Part shown: one piece after another, positions 32,576 through 40,570 of the stretch
Layout: every line of letters starts with the position of its first letter
Position numbering within the stretch: the stretch's first letter is position 1
Assembly (NCBI RefSeq): GCF_041080655.1
Contig: NZ_CP163525.1
Span: forward strand, 7,130,001 to 7,194,000
DNA: 64,000 nt
Source: Streptomyces sp. CG4
GTDB taxonomy: Bacteria; Actinomycetota; Actinomycetes; Streptomycetales; Streptomycetaceae
Reading direction: 5' to 3'
The notes under the pieces: generated by a model
The model's input: the letters and a program-made list of their open reading frames with translations, nothing else
What the model was told of the DNA's origin: nothing
The model's database searches: none
Position numbers and translations under genes: made by a program

Positions 32576-32697
32576 CCGCGCCCCATCGGAGACGAGTGCC
32601 CGCGCTCCGTCAGAGACGAGTGGCCGCGCCCGGTCGGAGACTGAGTGGCCGCGCCCGGTCGGAGACTGAGTGCCCGCGCCCGGTCGTCGACGAGCGG
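32570..32697. repeat. 24/25-bp tandem repeat, 5 copies
   Basis: Units at 32570, 32594, 32618, 32643 and 32668 share GAGTGGCCGCGCCCGGTCGG. The third and fourth are identical and 25 bp long; the others are 24 bp. The array begins inside the last codons of the VOC gene and ends before the ogt stop, filling the convergent intergenic space. Confidence 0.95.
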
Positions 32698-32731
32698 AAC
32701 GGCCTGATCTGAGTCGAGCGGCGGGGCCCGG

Positions 32732-33286
32732 TCAGAACAGCGGCTGGGGCAGCACACCCTCCAGGGCGAGCAGCCTGCGCTTGGTCTCCAGCCCGCCCCC
32801 GAAGCCGCCGATGCCGCCGTCGCTCTCCACCACCCGGTGACACGGCACGACCACCGGCAGGGGATTGGCTCCCATCGCCGCGCCGACCGCCTGCGCACCG
32901 CCGGGCTGGCCGACCCGTCCGGCGAGATCGCCGTACCCCACCACGGTGCCGTACGGCACACCGGTCGCCAGCTCGCGCAGCACCTGTCGGTTGAAGCCGG
33001 AGATCAGCGCCCAGTCCAGCGGCAGGTCGAAGTCGTGCCGCTCGCCCGCGAAGTACGCCCGCAGCTGGCGTATCGCCTCCGTCAGCCGCGGTGAGTCCGG
33101 ATCCTCCACGGGAGCGCCACCCAGCCGCTCCGCCAGCCGCTCCAGGGCGCGGTCGCGCACCGCGTCCGTGGCGTGGAAGACCACATTGACCAGGCCGTCC
33201 CGGGTCGCCGCCAGCATCAGCGGGCCGATGTCCGTGCCCACCACGGCCCACACGACCCGCCGCTCATCCTGCCCATGGCTGTCCAT
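32732..33286 (-). CDS. ogt: methylated-DNA-[protein]-cysteine S-methyltransferase
   Basis: A 184-residue suicide repair protein that transfers alkyl groups from O6-alkylguanine to its own cysteine. The acceptor motif is VVVPCHRVVESDGGIGGFGG. The helix-turn-helix region is RQVLRELATGVPYGTVVGYG, and the Asn-hinge and GANPLP segments precede the cysteine. ATG 33286 is 6 bases from the -10 of a DNA-damage-type promoter, so the transcript is probably leaderless. Its promoter links it to the uvr genes of this window. Confidence 0.92.
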   Translation of the reverse strand: MDSHGQDERRVVWAVVGTDIGPLMLAATRDGLVNVVFHATDAVRDRALERLAERLGGAPVEDPDSPRLTEAIRQLRAYFAGERHDFDLPLDWALISGFNRQVLRELATGVPYGTVVGYGDLAGRVGQPGGAQAVGAAMGANPLPVVVPCHRVVESDGGIGGFGGGLETKRRLLALEGVLPQPLF

Positions 33287-33292
33287 GCGCCC

Positions 33293-33315
33293 ACGGTACG
33301 ACCCGCCACTGACAA
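33293..33315 (-). promoter_or_regulatory. DNA-damage (PafBC-type) promoter of ogt
   Basis: Reading the minus strand: TTGTCAGTG (33315-33307), 8 bases, TACCGT (33298-33293). This is an exact fit to the motif tTGTCRgtg-N8-TAnnnT known from mycobacteria. Transcription would begin at or next to the ATG. Confidence 0.8.
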
Positions 33316-33327
33316 CGCCCGCCGCGC

Positions 33328-34200
33328 TCAGTGCGAACCCAGCGCCGTCCGCACCACGTCGGGCTTGTTGGTGATCATTCCGTCGACGCCGTAGCCCGCG
33401 ACCCGGAGGGCGGTGGCCGCGTCGTTCACCGTCCAGGCGAACACCCTGAGCGGCTTGTCGTGGGGCCCCTCGAAGGAGTGCACGGCCGCGACGTACCCCC
33501 TGGAGAGCGATCCGTACGACGGGTTGATCAGATCGGTGAAGCGCGCGTACCGATACAGCTGCGCAGGGGTGGGCGAGCCGAGGTAGGCGGTGGTGATCGC
33601 GGGCCTCAGCTCGTGCACGGTCCGGATGCTGTCGATGCTGAAGCTCTGCACGATCAGCCGCTTCAGATGCTTCCGGTCGAGCCAGCCCTGGTTGCCGAGC
33701 AATCTCAGGGTCTGCTGCTCCAGGCCGGGATACAGCTCAGGATTCTTGATCTCCAGGAGGAGCTTCTCGTGATTGTGCTCGATGCGGCACATGTACTCCT
33801 TCAGCGTCGGCACGCGCGTGCCCGCGTACGCGGGGGAGTACCAGCTGCCCGCGTCGAGGCGGGCGATCTCGGCCGCGGTGAAGTCCTTGACCTTCCATGG
33901 CGCCCGGCCGGGGAAGACCTGCTCGACGTTTGTGGTGCGCTGCAGGCTGTCGTCGTGGATGACGACCAGCTCACCGTCCTTGGTGCGCTGGACGTCGTTC
34001 TCGACCCAGGAGAAGCCCAGCTGAGCGGCCTTGTCGATCGAGGCCAGCGTGTTCTCCGGAGCGTAGGCGGAGGCACCCCGGTGGGCGATCACCGTGGTCT
34101 CACCCACGTCACCGGCCCGGGCGTCGGAGGTGGGGCTCAGCAGCAGGGCCACCGTTCCCAGGACCCCGGCGGCTGTGGTGGCAACTACGCGCGCGTGCAT
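33328..34200 (-). CDS. secreted glycerophosphodiester phosphodiesterase
   Basis: A 290-residue exported enzyme that hydrolyses glycerophosphodiesters to glycerol 3-phosphate and an alcohol. Residues 1-29 are a signal peptide (hydrophobic core ATTAAGVLGTVALLLSP, cleavage near ARA). The catalytic motif is VIAHRGASAYAPENTLAS, with acidic metal ligands in WVENDVQRTKDGELVVIHD. The remaining TIM-barrel strands include KLLLEIKN and the C-terminal LRVFAWTVNDAA and YGVDGMITNKPD. ATG 34200 follows GAGGAG. Confidence 0.93.
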   Translation of the reverse strand: MHARVVATTAAGVLGTVALLLSPTSDARAGDVGETTVIAHRGASAYAPENTLASIDKAAQLGFSWVENDVQRTKDGELVVIHDDSLQRTTNVEQVFPGRAPWKVKDFTAAEIARLDAGSWYSPAYAGTRVPTLKEYMCRIEHNHEKLLLEIKNPELYPGLEQQTLRLLGNQGWLDRKHLKRLIVQSFSIDSIRTVHELRPAITTAYLGSPTPAQLYRYARFTDLINPSYGSLSRGYVAAVHSFEGPHDKPLRVFAWTVNDAATALRVAGYGVDGMITNKPDVVRTALGSH

Positions 34201-34480
34201 GCAAGCTCCTCGCGTCGAGCGTATACGGACAGCAACCAGACTGACAGCAGACGGTCAACGAAACCCGGGTGCACGATGCCCACACACTCAATGGAGATGT
34301 CCAAGCTCGCTCACGGGTGCCGCACAACTGCGGCAAGGCCGTGTTTCTTTGCCGGAAAATCGTTCGACCATTCCGGTGGGGGTCATACTCTCTGCGACAA
34401 CCCTGATCGCGCGGGCGGTCCTGGGCCGGGGGAATATTTCGAGGATTCCGGGACGTAAGAGGGCGGAAGGGCAGCCGCGG

Positions 34481-35359
34481 ATGCAAGGCACGGTCGACGG
34501 ATTCAGCTACGGGGCCGTCACCCCGTTGGTGGCCTATCTGATGGCCTGCCTCGGCGGTGCCCTCGGCCTGCGCTGCACCACCCGGTCCTTGCTGGTCACG
34601 CACTCCTGGCGACCCGCCTGGCTGGCCCTCGGCTCCGCCGCTATCGGCTCCGGCATCTGGACGATGCACTTCGTCGCCATGATGGGCTTCGCCATCAAGG
34701 AGGCGCCGATCCACTACGACAAGCCGATCACCTATGCGAGCCTCGGCCTCGCCATCGTCATGGTCGGTGTCGGGATCTTCATCGTCGGCTACCGGGGCGC
34801 GACCGGTACCGCCCTGTTCACCGGTGGCACGATCACCGGTCTGGGCGTCGCTTCGATGCACTACCTCGGCATGGCCGGCGTGCGCTTCCACGGGTATTTC
34901 ACTTACAACACCTTCACCGTCGCCGCCTCCGTCGTCATAGCGGTCGTGGCCGCCACCGCCGCGCTGTGGGCCGCCGGACGCGTCCGGGGCTTCATATGGA
35001 GCGTGGGGGCGAGTCTCGTCATGGGGCTCGCGGTCAGCGGTATGCACTACATGGGCATGGCAGCCCTGGGAGTCCACCTGGACGGCATGCACCATGCCGC
35101 CGGAGGCGCGCCGGAGCCGTCGGTGCTCGCGCCCATGCTGATAGGCCCGCTCGCCTTCCTGCTCCTCGCGGGCATCGTCGTGATCTTCGACCCGATGATG
35201 GTCATGGGCCGCCCCGTCCCGAGGCCGGTCGAGCAGAAACCGGGTGTCCCGGCCGCCGCCGTCGCCTCCCACCAGGACCGCCGCCCCGCCCTCCACGACG
35301 CGCGCCGGCCGGTCCGCACAGCCGAGCATCACGCCTCCAGGACCCCGCAGAACCGTTGA
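34481..35359 (+). CDS. MHYT-domain membrane protein
   Basis: A 292-residue protein with seven membrane helices and three MHYT motifs: WTMHFVAMMGF, SMHYLGMAGV and GMHYMGMAAL. The MHYT module is proposed to bind copper and sense O2, CO or NO. Here it has no attached GGDEF/EAL output domain; the C-terminal 50 residues are a Pro/Arg-rich cytoplasmic tail. The ATG at 34481 (GAAGGG upstream) starts MQGTVDGFSYG, the usual family start. It is divergent from the GDPD gene and directly upstream of uvrB. Confidence 0.9.
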   Translation: MQGTVDGFSYGAVTPLVAYLMACLGGALGLRCTTRSLLVTHSWRPAWLALGSAAIGSGIWTMHFVAMMGFAIKEAPIHYDKPITYASLGLAIVMVGVGIFIVGYRGATGTALFTGGTITGLGVASMHYLGMAGVRFHGYFTYNTFTVAASVVIAVVAATAALWAAGRVRGFIWSVGASLVMGLAVSGMHYMGMAALGVHLDGMHHAAGGAPEPSVLAPMLIGPLAFLLLAGIVVIFDPMMVMGRPVPRPVEQKPGVPAAAVASHQDRRPALHDARRPVRTAEHHASRTPQNR

Positions 35360-35369
35360 TCAGGGCCCG

Positions 35370-35392
35370 TTGTCAGTGGGGGGTCGTACGGT
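35370..35392 (+). promoter_or_regulatory. DNA-damage (PafBC-type) promoter of uvrB
   Basis: TTGTCAGTG (35370-35378), 8 bases, TACGGT (35387-35392). The predicted transcription start coincides with the ATG at 35400, so the mRNA is leaderless. That supports this ATG over the GTG at 35391. Confidence 0.82.
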
Positions 35393-35399
35393 GGATGGC

Positions 35400-37538
35400 A
35401 TGCGGCCCGTTTCCCACATCGAACGCACGGTGGCGCCCTTCGAGGTCGTCAGTCCCTACCAGCCCAGCGGCGACCAGCCGGCGGCCATCGCCGAGCTGGC
35501 CAAGCGCATCGAGTCCGGTGAGAAGGACGTCGTCCTGCTGGGCGCGACCGGCACCGGCAAGTCCGCCACCACGGCGTGGATGATCGAAAAGCTCCAGCGC
35601 CCCACACTCGTGATGGCGCCGAACAAGACGCTGGCCGCCCAGCTGGCCAACGAGTTCCGCGAGCTGTTGCCGAACAACGCGGTCGAGTACTTCGTCTCGT
35701 ACTACGACTACTACCAGCCCGAGGCCTACGTCCCGCAGTCGGACACCTACATCGAAAAGGACTCCTCGATCAACGAGGAGGTCGAGCGGCTGCGTCACTC
35801 GGCGACGAACTCGCTGCTCACCCGCCGCGACGTCATCGTGGTCGCCTCGGTGTCCTGCATCTACGGCCTCGGTACTCCACAGGAGTACGTGGACCGGATG
35901 GTCCCCCTGCGGGTCGGCGACGAGATCGACCGGGACGAACTGCTGCGCCGCTTCGTCGACATCCAGTACACGCGCAACGACATGGCCTTCTCCCGCGGCA
36001 CCTTCCGGGTCCGCGGCGACACCATCGAGATCTTCCCGGTCTACGAGGAGCTGGCCGTCCGCATCGAGATGTTCGGCGACGAGATCGAGGCGCTCTCCAC
36101 CCTGCACCCGCTCACCGGCGAGATCATCAGTGACGACCAGCAGTTGTACGTCTTCCCCGCCTCCCACTACGTCGCCGGCCCCGAGCGCATGGAGCGGGCC
36201 GTCAACGACATCGAGAAGGAGCTGGGGGAGCGCCTGGCCGAGCTGGAGAAGCAGGGCAAGCTCCTGGAGGCCCAGCGCCTGCGGATGCGGACGACGTACG
36301 ACATCGAGATGCTCCGCCAGATCGGCTCCTGCTCCGGCGTGGAGAACTACTCGATGCACTTCGACGGCCGCCTGCCCGGCTCCCCGCCCAACACCCTGCT
36401 GGACTACTTCCCGGACGACTTCCTGCTCGTCATCGACGAGTCGCACGTCACCGTCCCGCAGATCGGTGCCATGTACGAGGGCGACGCCTCCCGCAAGCGC
36501 ACCCTCGTCGACCACGGCTTCCGCCTGCCCTCCGCGCTGGACAACCGCCCCCTGAAGTGGGAGGAGTTCCAGGAGCGCATCGGCCAGACCGTGTACCTGT
36601 CGGCCACCCCGGGCACGTATGAGATGTCGCGCTCCGACGGGGTCGTAGAGCAGATCATCCGCCCGACCGGTCTGGTGGACCCGGAGGTCGTGGTCAAGCC
36701 CACCGAGGGCCAGATCGACGACCTGGTGCACGAGATCCGCAAGCGCACCGAGAAGGATGAGCGTGTCCTCGTCACCACGCTCACCAAGAAGATGGCCGAG
36801 GACCTCACCGACTACTTCCTGGAACTGGGCATCCAGGTGCGCTATCTGCACAGCGACGTCGACACCCTGCGCCGCGTCGAGCTGTTGCGCGAGCTGCGCT
36901 CCGGTGACTACGACGTCCTGGTCGGCATCAACCTCCTGCGTGAGGGTCTCGACCTGCCCGAGGTGTCCCTGGTGGCGATCCTGGACGCCGACAAGGAAGG
37001 CTTCCTGCGTTCGGGCACCTCGCTGATCCAGACCATCGGCCGCGCGGCGCGCAATGTCTCCGGCCAGGTCCATATGTACGCCGACAAGATCACCCCGGCG
37101 ATGGAGAAGGCCATCGAGGAGACCAATCGCCGCCGGGAGAAGCAGATCGCCTACAACAAGGCCAACGGCATCGATCCGCAGCCGCTGCGCAAGAAGATCA
37201 ACGACATCGTCGCGCAGATCGCCCGCGAGGAGGTCGACACCGAGCAGCTCCTGGGCTCCGGCTACCGCAAGTCCAAGGACGGCAAGGGCGCCAAGGCACC
37301 CGTCCCGTCGCTGGGTGACAAGGCGGCGAAGGGCGCGAAGGCCGGCAAGGCAGCGAAGGGCAAGGCGGTGCCCACGGACCGCCCGGCGGCCGAACTCGCC
37401 GAGCAGATCGAGGAGATGACCGAGCGCATGCGTGCCGCAGCCGCGGAGCTGCAGTTCGAGATCGCGGCCCGGCTGCGCGACGAGGTCTCGGAGATGAAGA
37501 AGGAACTGCGCCAGATGCGGGAAGCCGGCCTCGCCTGA
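35400..37538 (+). CDS. uvrB: excinuclease ABC subunit B
   Basis: A 712-residue damage-verification helicase of nucleotide excision repair. Walker A is VLLGATGTGKSATTAWMIEK. The DNA-clamping beta-hairpin lies around SYYDYYQPEAYVPQSDTYIE. The DEAD-box-like motif is LLVIDESHVTVPQIG; helicase motifs V/VI are LLREGLDLPEVSLVAILDAD and QTIGRAARN. The UVR domain that contacts UvrC is at the end (IEEMTERMRAAAAELQFEIA). A Lys/Ala-rich linker (residues 625-660) precedes it. The start is fixed by the promoter position. Confidence 0.98.
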   Translation: MRPVSHIERTVAPFEVVSPYQPSGDQPAAIAELAKRIESGEKDVVLLGATGTGKSATTAWMIEKLQRPTLVMAPNKTLAAQLANEFRELLPNNAVEYFVSYYDYYQPEAYVPQSDTYIEKDSSINEEVERLRHSATNSLLTRRDVIVVASVSCIYGLGTPQEYVDRMVPLRVGDEIDRDELLRRFVDIQYTRNDMAFSRGTFRVRGDTIEIFPVYEELAVRIEMFGDEIEALSTLHPLTGEIISDDQQLYVFPASHYVAGPERMERAVNDIEKELGERLAELEKQGKLLEAQRLRMRTTYDIEMLRQIGSCSGVENYSMHFDGRLPGSPPNTLLDYFPDDFLLVIDESHVTVPQIGAMYEGDASRKRTLVDHGFRLPSALDNRPLKWEEFQERIGQTVYLSATPGTYEMSRSDGVVEQIIRPTGLVDPEVVVKPTEGQIDDLVHEIRKRTEKDERVLVTTLTKKMAEDLTDYFLELGIQVRYLHSDVDTLRRVELLRELRSGDYDVLVGINLLREGLDLPEVSLVAILDADKEGFLRSGTSLIQTIGRAARNVSGQVHMYADKITPAMEKAIEETNRRREKQIAYNKANGIDPQPLRKKINDIVAQIAREEVDTEQLLGSGYRKSKDGKGAKAPVPSLGDKAAKGAKAGKAAKGKAVPTDRPAAELAEQIEEMTERMRAAAAELQFEIAARLRDEVSEMKKELRQMREAGLA

Positions 37539-37617
37539 GCCCCCGCCACCCCGTCGGACCTCGGCATATGCGCCAAGTGTTGCAACACCGACACAAAGCA
37601 CGGGCCGGGGTTCGGCA

Positions 37618-37640
37618 CTGTCGGTGCCCCTGCGTAGGGT
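37618..37640 (+). promoter_or_regulatory. DNA-damage (PafBC-type) promoter of terD
   Basis: CTGTCGGTG (37618-37626), 8 bases, TAGGGT (37635-37640). The leader would be about 50 bases, containing GAGAGGGG as the ribosome-binding site before GTG 37697. Confidence 0.7.
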
Positions 37641-37696
37641 TCTGAACAACCGCACACTGCGCGGCAACAGGGGACCATCGAGAGGGGAATTCAGCG

Positions 37697-38275
37697 GTGT
37701 CCGTCAACTTGAGCAAGGGTCAGGCCATCAGCCTGGAGAAGAAGGACGGGGCCACCCTGACCGCGGTCCGTATGGGGCTCGGCTGGCAGGCAGCGAAGCG
37801 GCGCGGTCTGTTCGGCTCCCGCACCCGCGAGATCGACCTGGACGCCTCGGCCGTGCTCTTCGCCGAGAAGGAGCCGGTCGACGTCGTCTTCTTCCGCCAT
37901 CTGGTGAGCGACGACGGCTCCGTCCGCCACACCGGCGACAACCTCGTCGGCGGCGTCGGCCAGGGCGGTGACGACGAGGCGATCCTGGTGGACCTGCAGC
38001 GCATTCCGGTCCACATCGACCAGATCGTCTTCACCGTGAACTCCTTCACGGGCCAGACCTTCCAGGAGGTGCAGAACGCGTTCTGCCGCCTCGTGGACGA
38101 GACCAACGGCCAGGAACTGGCCCGCTACACCCTGGACGGCGGCGGCGACTACACCGCCCAGATCATGGCGAAGGTGCACCGCGTGGGCTCGGGCTGGACG
38201 ATGACCGCGCTGGGCACCCCGGCCTACGGCCGCACGTTCCAGGACCTGATGCCGGCGATCCAACAGCACCTGTAG
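37697..38275 (+). CDS. terD: TerD family stress/tellurium-resistance protein
   Basis: A 192-residue calcium-binding TerD/CABP protein. It begins VSVNLSKGQAISLEKKDGAT. The acidic Ca2+-binding loops are in EIDLDASAVLF and HTGDNLVGGVGQGGDDEAIL. The core continues with VFTVNSFTGQTFQEVQNAFC and the C-terminal RTFQDLMPAIQQHL. TerD proteins assemble into membrane-linked stress complexes. The GTG at 37697 follows GAGGGG. A TerD-fusion gene follows after 51 bases, probably in the same transcript. Confidence 0.93.
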   Translation: MSVNLSKGQAISLEKKDGATLTAVRMGLGWQAAKRRGLFGSRTREIDLDASAVLFAEKEPVDVVFFRHLVSDDGSVRHTGDNLVGGVGQGGDDEAILVDLQRIPVHIDQIVFTVNSFTGQTFQEVQNAFCRLVDETNGQELARYTLDGGGDYTAQIMAKVHRVGSGWTMTALGTPAYGRTFQDLMPAIQQHL

Positions 38276-38326
38276 CCGCCGCGACCGGCGGGGTGCGTAC
38301 AACAGACGGACGTAGGGGGGACGTCG

Positions 38327-40348
38327 ATGACGGCCGAGCTGGTGCGGGGGCAGAACCACCCGCTCTGCGAGATCCGGTTGGTGATCCGGGTCTCGGCCGG
38401 GGTGCCGGTCCTGGCCGGAGCCACGCTCGGCGACGAGAACGGCACGGTGCAGGGCTCCCATTGGGTGGCCCATCCCGGCGCCCCCGCTCTGCCCGGCGTC
38501 GAGGTGTCCCGGCAGGCCGCCACCGAACACCGGCTGGCGGTCGACCTGGACGCCCTGCCCGAGGCCGTACACCGCGTCGACGTCTTCCTCGCCCTGCCCG
38601 CAGGCGCCGAAGGACCACGTAGGTTCGGTGCCGTCGCCGCACCGCACACCACGGTCGAGGGCCTCGACGGCACCGAACTCGCCTGCTACACCCTGACGGG
38701 CCTGGACAGCGAGACGGCCGTCCTCGCCCTGGAGCTGTACCGCAGACAGGGCGCCTGGAAGGTGCGCGCGATGGGCCAGGGCTACGCCGCCGGGCTCCCC
38801 GCACTCCTCGCCGATCAAGGCCTGCGTGAGGCAGCCGACCTCGCGGCCCACGCCCATCGGGCGTCGGCCCACGGCCCCTCCACCACACTGCCGACACCGC
38901 CCCCACCGCACGACACCACGGCCCGCACACCGCACGACACCTCCGCGACCGTGCCGCACGACGTGTGCGCGACCACGGCGTACGACACCCTGGCTGCCAC
39001 GCCGCACGAAACACACGAGCCCGGGTCGCAGGGCACCCCCGCCTCCGGGACGGCGGGGCAAACACCCTCCGGCGGCTGCGGGTACGACGCGCAGAACCCG
39101 TACGACGCCCACGCGTCCGGCACCGCCCCGCCAGACCCCGGCGGCCGGGTCGACTACAGGCACCCCGGCCGCCCTCCGCACGGCACACCGCCACCGCCCG
39201 CTCCGGCCGCCGACGACCGGCCCGCACAGCCCGTTGCAGGCGACGCCGCGGGCTGGTCGATGGAGGAGCGGCTGTACAACCAGGTCTGGGGCATGTTCGA
39301 GGACCTGGCCCGTACGACGGCCGCGTACCGCAGCGCCGTCGACTTCGCCGACTCGCGTCTGGAGAAGGAACTCGATCAGGCCCTCGCCGACCCCCGCGAT
39401 CGGCTCGGCGCGGCGGGTGACGCCGCGCGCGAGGCGGCCCACGCCCGCCGGACGCAGCTGGTCGACCAGGCGCGCGCGGTCCTCGACCGCGACTTGGCCC
39501 AGCTCACCGCCGAGTCCGAGGTGGTCGAGCCCGCGTTGCCGACCGCCTATGCCCGCTGGGACAACCCTGTCTGGCATGGCTACTGCGTGCCCGCCGAGCC
39601 GCCGATGGCTCTGCGCCTCGGCGATCTCCATCTGCCCGAGAGCGTGCCGCTGCGCATCCCCCTGCTGGTCAGGCTCCCGCTCGAACGCGGCCTGTGGCTC
39701 GACAGCGGCGCGGGGGCAGCCGACGGCTTCCCCGACTCCGCCGAGCTACGGCACCTGGCTCTTGAGGCGGCCGTGGCGATCGCGGTGCGGCTGCTCGCCG
39801 TGCATCCGGCGGGGGACTTCGCCGTACAGATCATCGACCCGGCCGGCGCCGGGGCCGCGGCGTTCGGCCCGCTCCTGCGGAGCGGCGTGCTCGCCGCTCC
39901 GCCCGCGACCGGGGCGGCGGGACTGACGGAGCTGCTGGAGCGGCTCACCCGGCGGGTCGACCTGGTCCAGATGGCGCTGCGCGCGGGCGCCCCCGAGTCG
40001 TTGCCCGCCGATGTCGACACCGCTCGCCAGCTGTTGATCGTCCATGACTTCCCGCACGGTTTCGACGACCGGGCGGTGACCCGACTGCGGTACCTGGCCG
40101 ACGAGGGGCCCGGCGTCGGTGTGCACCTCCTGCTGGTCGCGGACCGCGAGGACGCCGCCGCCTACGGCCCCCTGCTCGATCCGCTGTGGCGTTCGCTGCT
40201 GCGACTCACACCCGTCCCGGACGACCACTTCGCCGACCCCTGGGTCGGGCACGCCTGGACCTACGAACCCTCGCTGGTGCCAGCCGGCAGCCACATCGTG
40301 CACCAGGTCCTCACCGAGGTGGCCAGAGCCCGGACCCAGCACAGGTAA
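38327..40348 (+). CDS. TerD-domain protein fused to a degenerate FtsK/HerA-like ATPase domain
   Basis: A 673-residue protein. Residues 1-175 are a TerD domain (LVRGQNHPLCEIRLVIRVSA, YTLTGLDSETAVLALELYRR, VRAMGQGYAAGLPALLADQG). Residues 180-305 are a Pro/Thr/His-rich linker with repeated PHDT units. Residues 310-400 are a helical stalk containing MEERLYNQVWGMFEDLARTT. Residues 420-673 resemble the FtsK/SpoIIIE core as found in Ter-linked proteins: LVRLPLERGLWLDSGAG at the P-loop position without GKS, VQIIDPAGAGAAAFGPLL, then LLIVHDFPHGFDDRAVTRLR at Walker B and VGVHLLLVADRED. ATP hydrolysis is doubtful because the P-loop is lost. Confidence 0.8.
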   Translation: MTAELVRGQNHPLCEIRLVIRVSAGVPVLAGATLGDENGTVQGSHWVAHPGAPALPGVEVSRQAATEHRLAVDLDALPEAVHRVDVFLALPAGAEGPRRFGAVAAPHTTVEGLDGTELACYTLTGLDSETAVLALELYRRQGAWKVRAMGQGYAAGLPALLADQGLREAADLAAHAHRASAHGPSTTLPTPPPPHDTTARTPHDTSATVPHDVCATTAYDTLAATPHETHEPGSQGTPASGTAGQTPSGGCGYDAQNPYDAHASGTAPPDPGGRVDYRHPGRPPHGTPPPPAPAADDRPAQPVAGDAAGWSMEERLYNQVWGMFEDLARTTAAYRSAVDFADSRLEKELDQALADPRDRLGAAGDAAREAAHARRTQLVDQARAVLDRDLAQLTAESEVVEPALPTAYARWDNPVWHGYCVPAEPPMALRLGDLHLPESVPLRIPLLVRLPLERGLWLDSGAGAADGFPDSAELRHLALEAAVAIAVRLLAVHPAGDFAVQIIDPAGAGAAAFGPLLRSGVLAAPPATGAAGLTELLERLTRRVDLVQMALRAGAPESLPADVDTARQLLIVHDFPHGFDDRAVTRLRYLADEGPGVGVHLLLVADREDAAAYGPLLDPLWRSLLRLTPVPDDHFADPWVGHAWTYEPSLVPAGSHIVHQVLTEVARARTQHR

Positions 40349-40428
40349 AGGCTCTCGACCAGGGACTTTGGTCTTTATTTTACTTTTCTCTTTACCATTC
40401 CTTGGTGATTAGGGTACTGTTTTCCCCA
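40349..40428 (+). promoter_or_regulatory. AT-rich promoter region upstream of the TerC riboswitch
   Basis: 40360-40425 is the most AT-rich stretch of the neighbourhood (TTTATTTTACTTTTCTC, then TTAGGGTACTGTTTT). TAGGGT (40410-40415) or TACTGT could be the -10 element of the TerC transcript, placing the start just before the riboswitch. Confidence 0.45.
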
Positions 40429-40522
40429 CGGAGGGGAGTACTCCCTGACTGCGGCGCACCCGTCAGTACGGACCGGTTCCGGTCCCGGGGCGCCGGCCCA
40501 TGGTGGGTGGAAGAGACCTCCG
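40429..40522 (+). ncRNA. yybP-ykoY manganese riboswitch (predicted)
   Basis: The outer stem P1 is CGGAGG (40429-40434) paired with CCTCCG (40517-40522). The 5' side runs directly into GGAGTA and the 3' side is preceded by AGAGA, which matches the conserved L1 (GGGGAGUA) and GAGACC signatures of yybP-ykoY RNAs. Internal helices are visible: CTGAC/GTCAG at 40444-40466, then GGACCGG paired with CCGGTCC. It lies 48 bases before a TerC-family gene, a classic partner of this riboswitch, which senses Mn2+. The assignment rests on these motifs and context without a covariance search. Confidence 0.75.
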
Positions 40523-40570
40523 GCAGCGACGACGCTGACGTGTTTGCCGTTACGTAATGCCGGAGGTGCA

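Noticed and set aside
32570..32697. CRISPR array
   Set aside because: Repeats are directly contiguous with no spacers, and no cas genes are nearby. The same holds for the other tandem arrays.
35391..35402. GTG 35391 as the uvrB start
   Set aside because: It overlaps the predicted -10 element TACGGT. ATG 35400 fits the predicted leaderless start and the family N-terminus.
35373..37667. A 764-residue frame antisense to uvrB
   Set aside because: A shadow of uvrB; no ribosome-binding site and composition typical of reversed codons.
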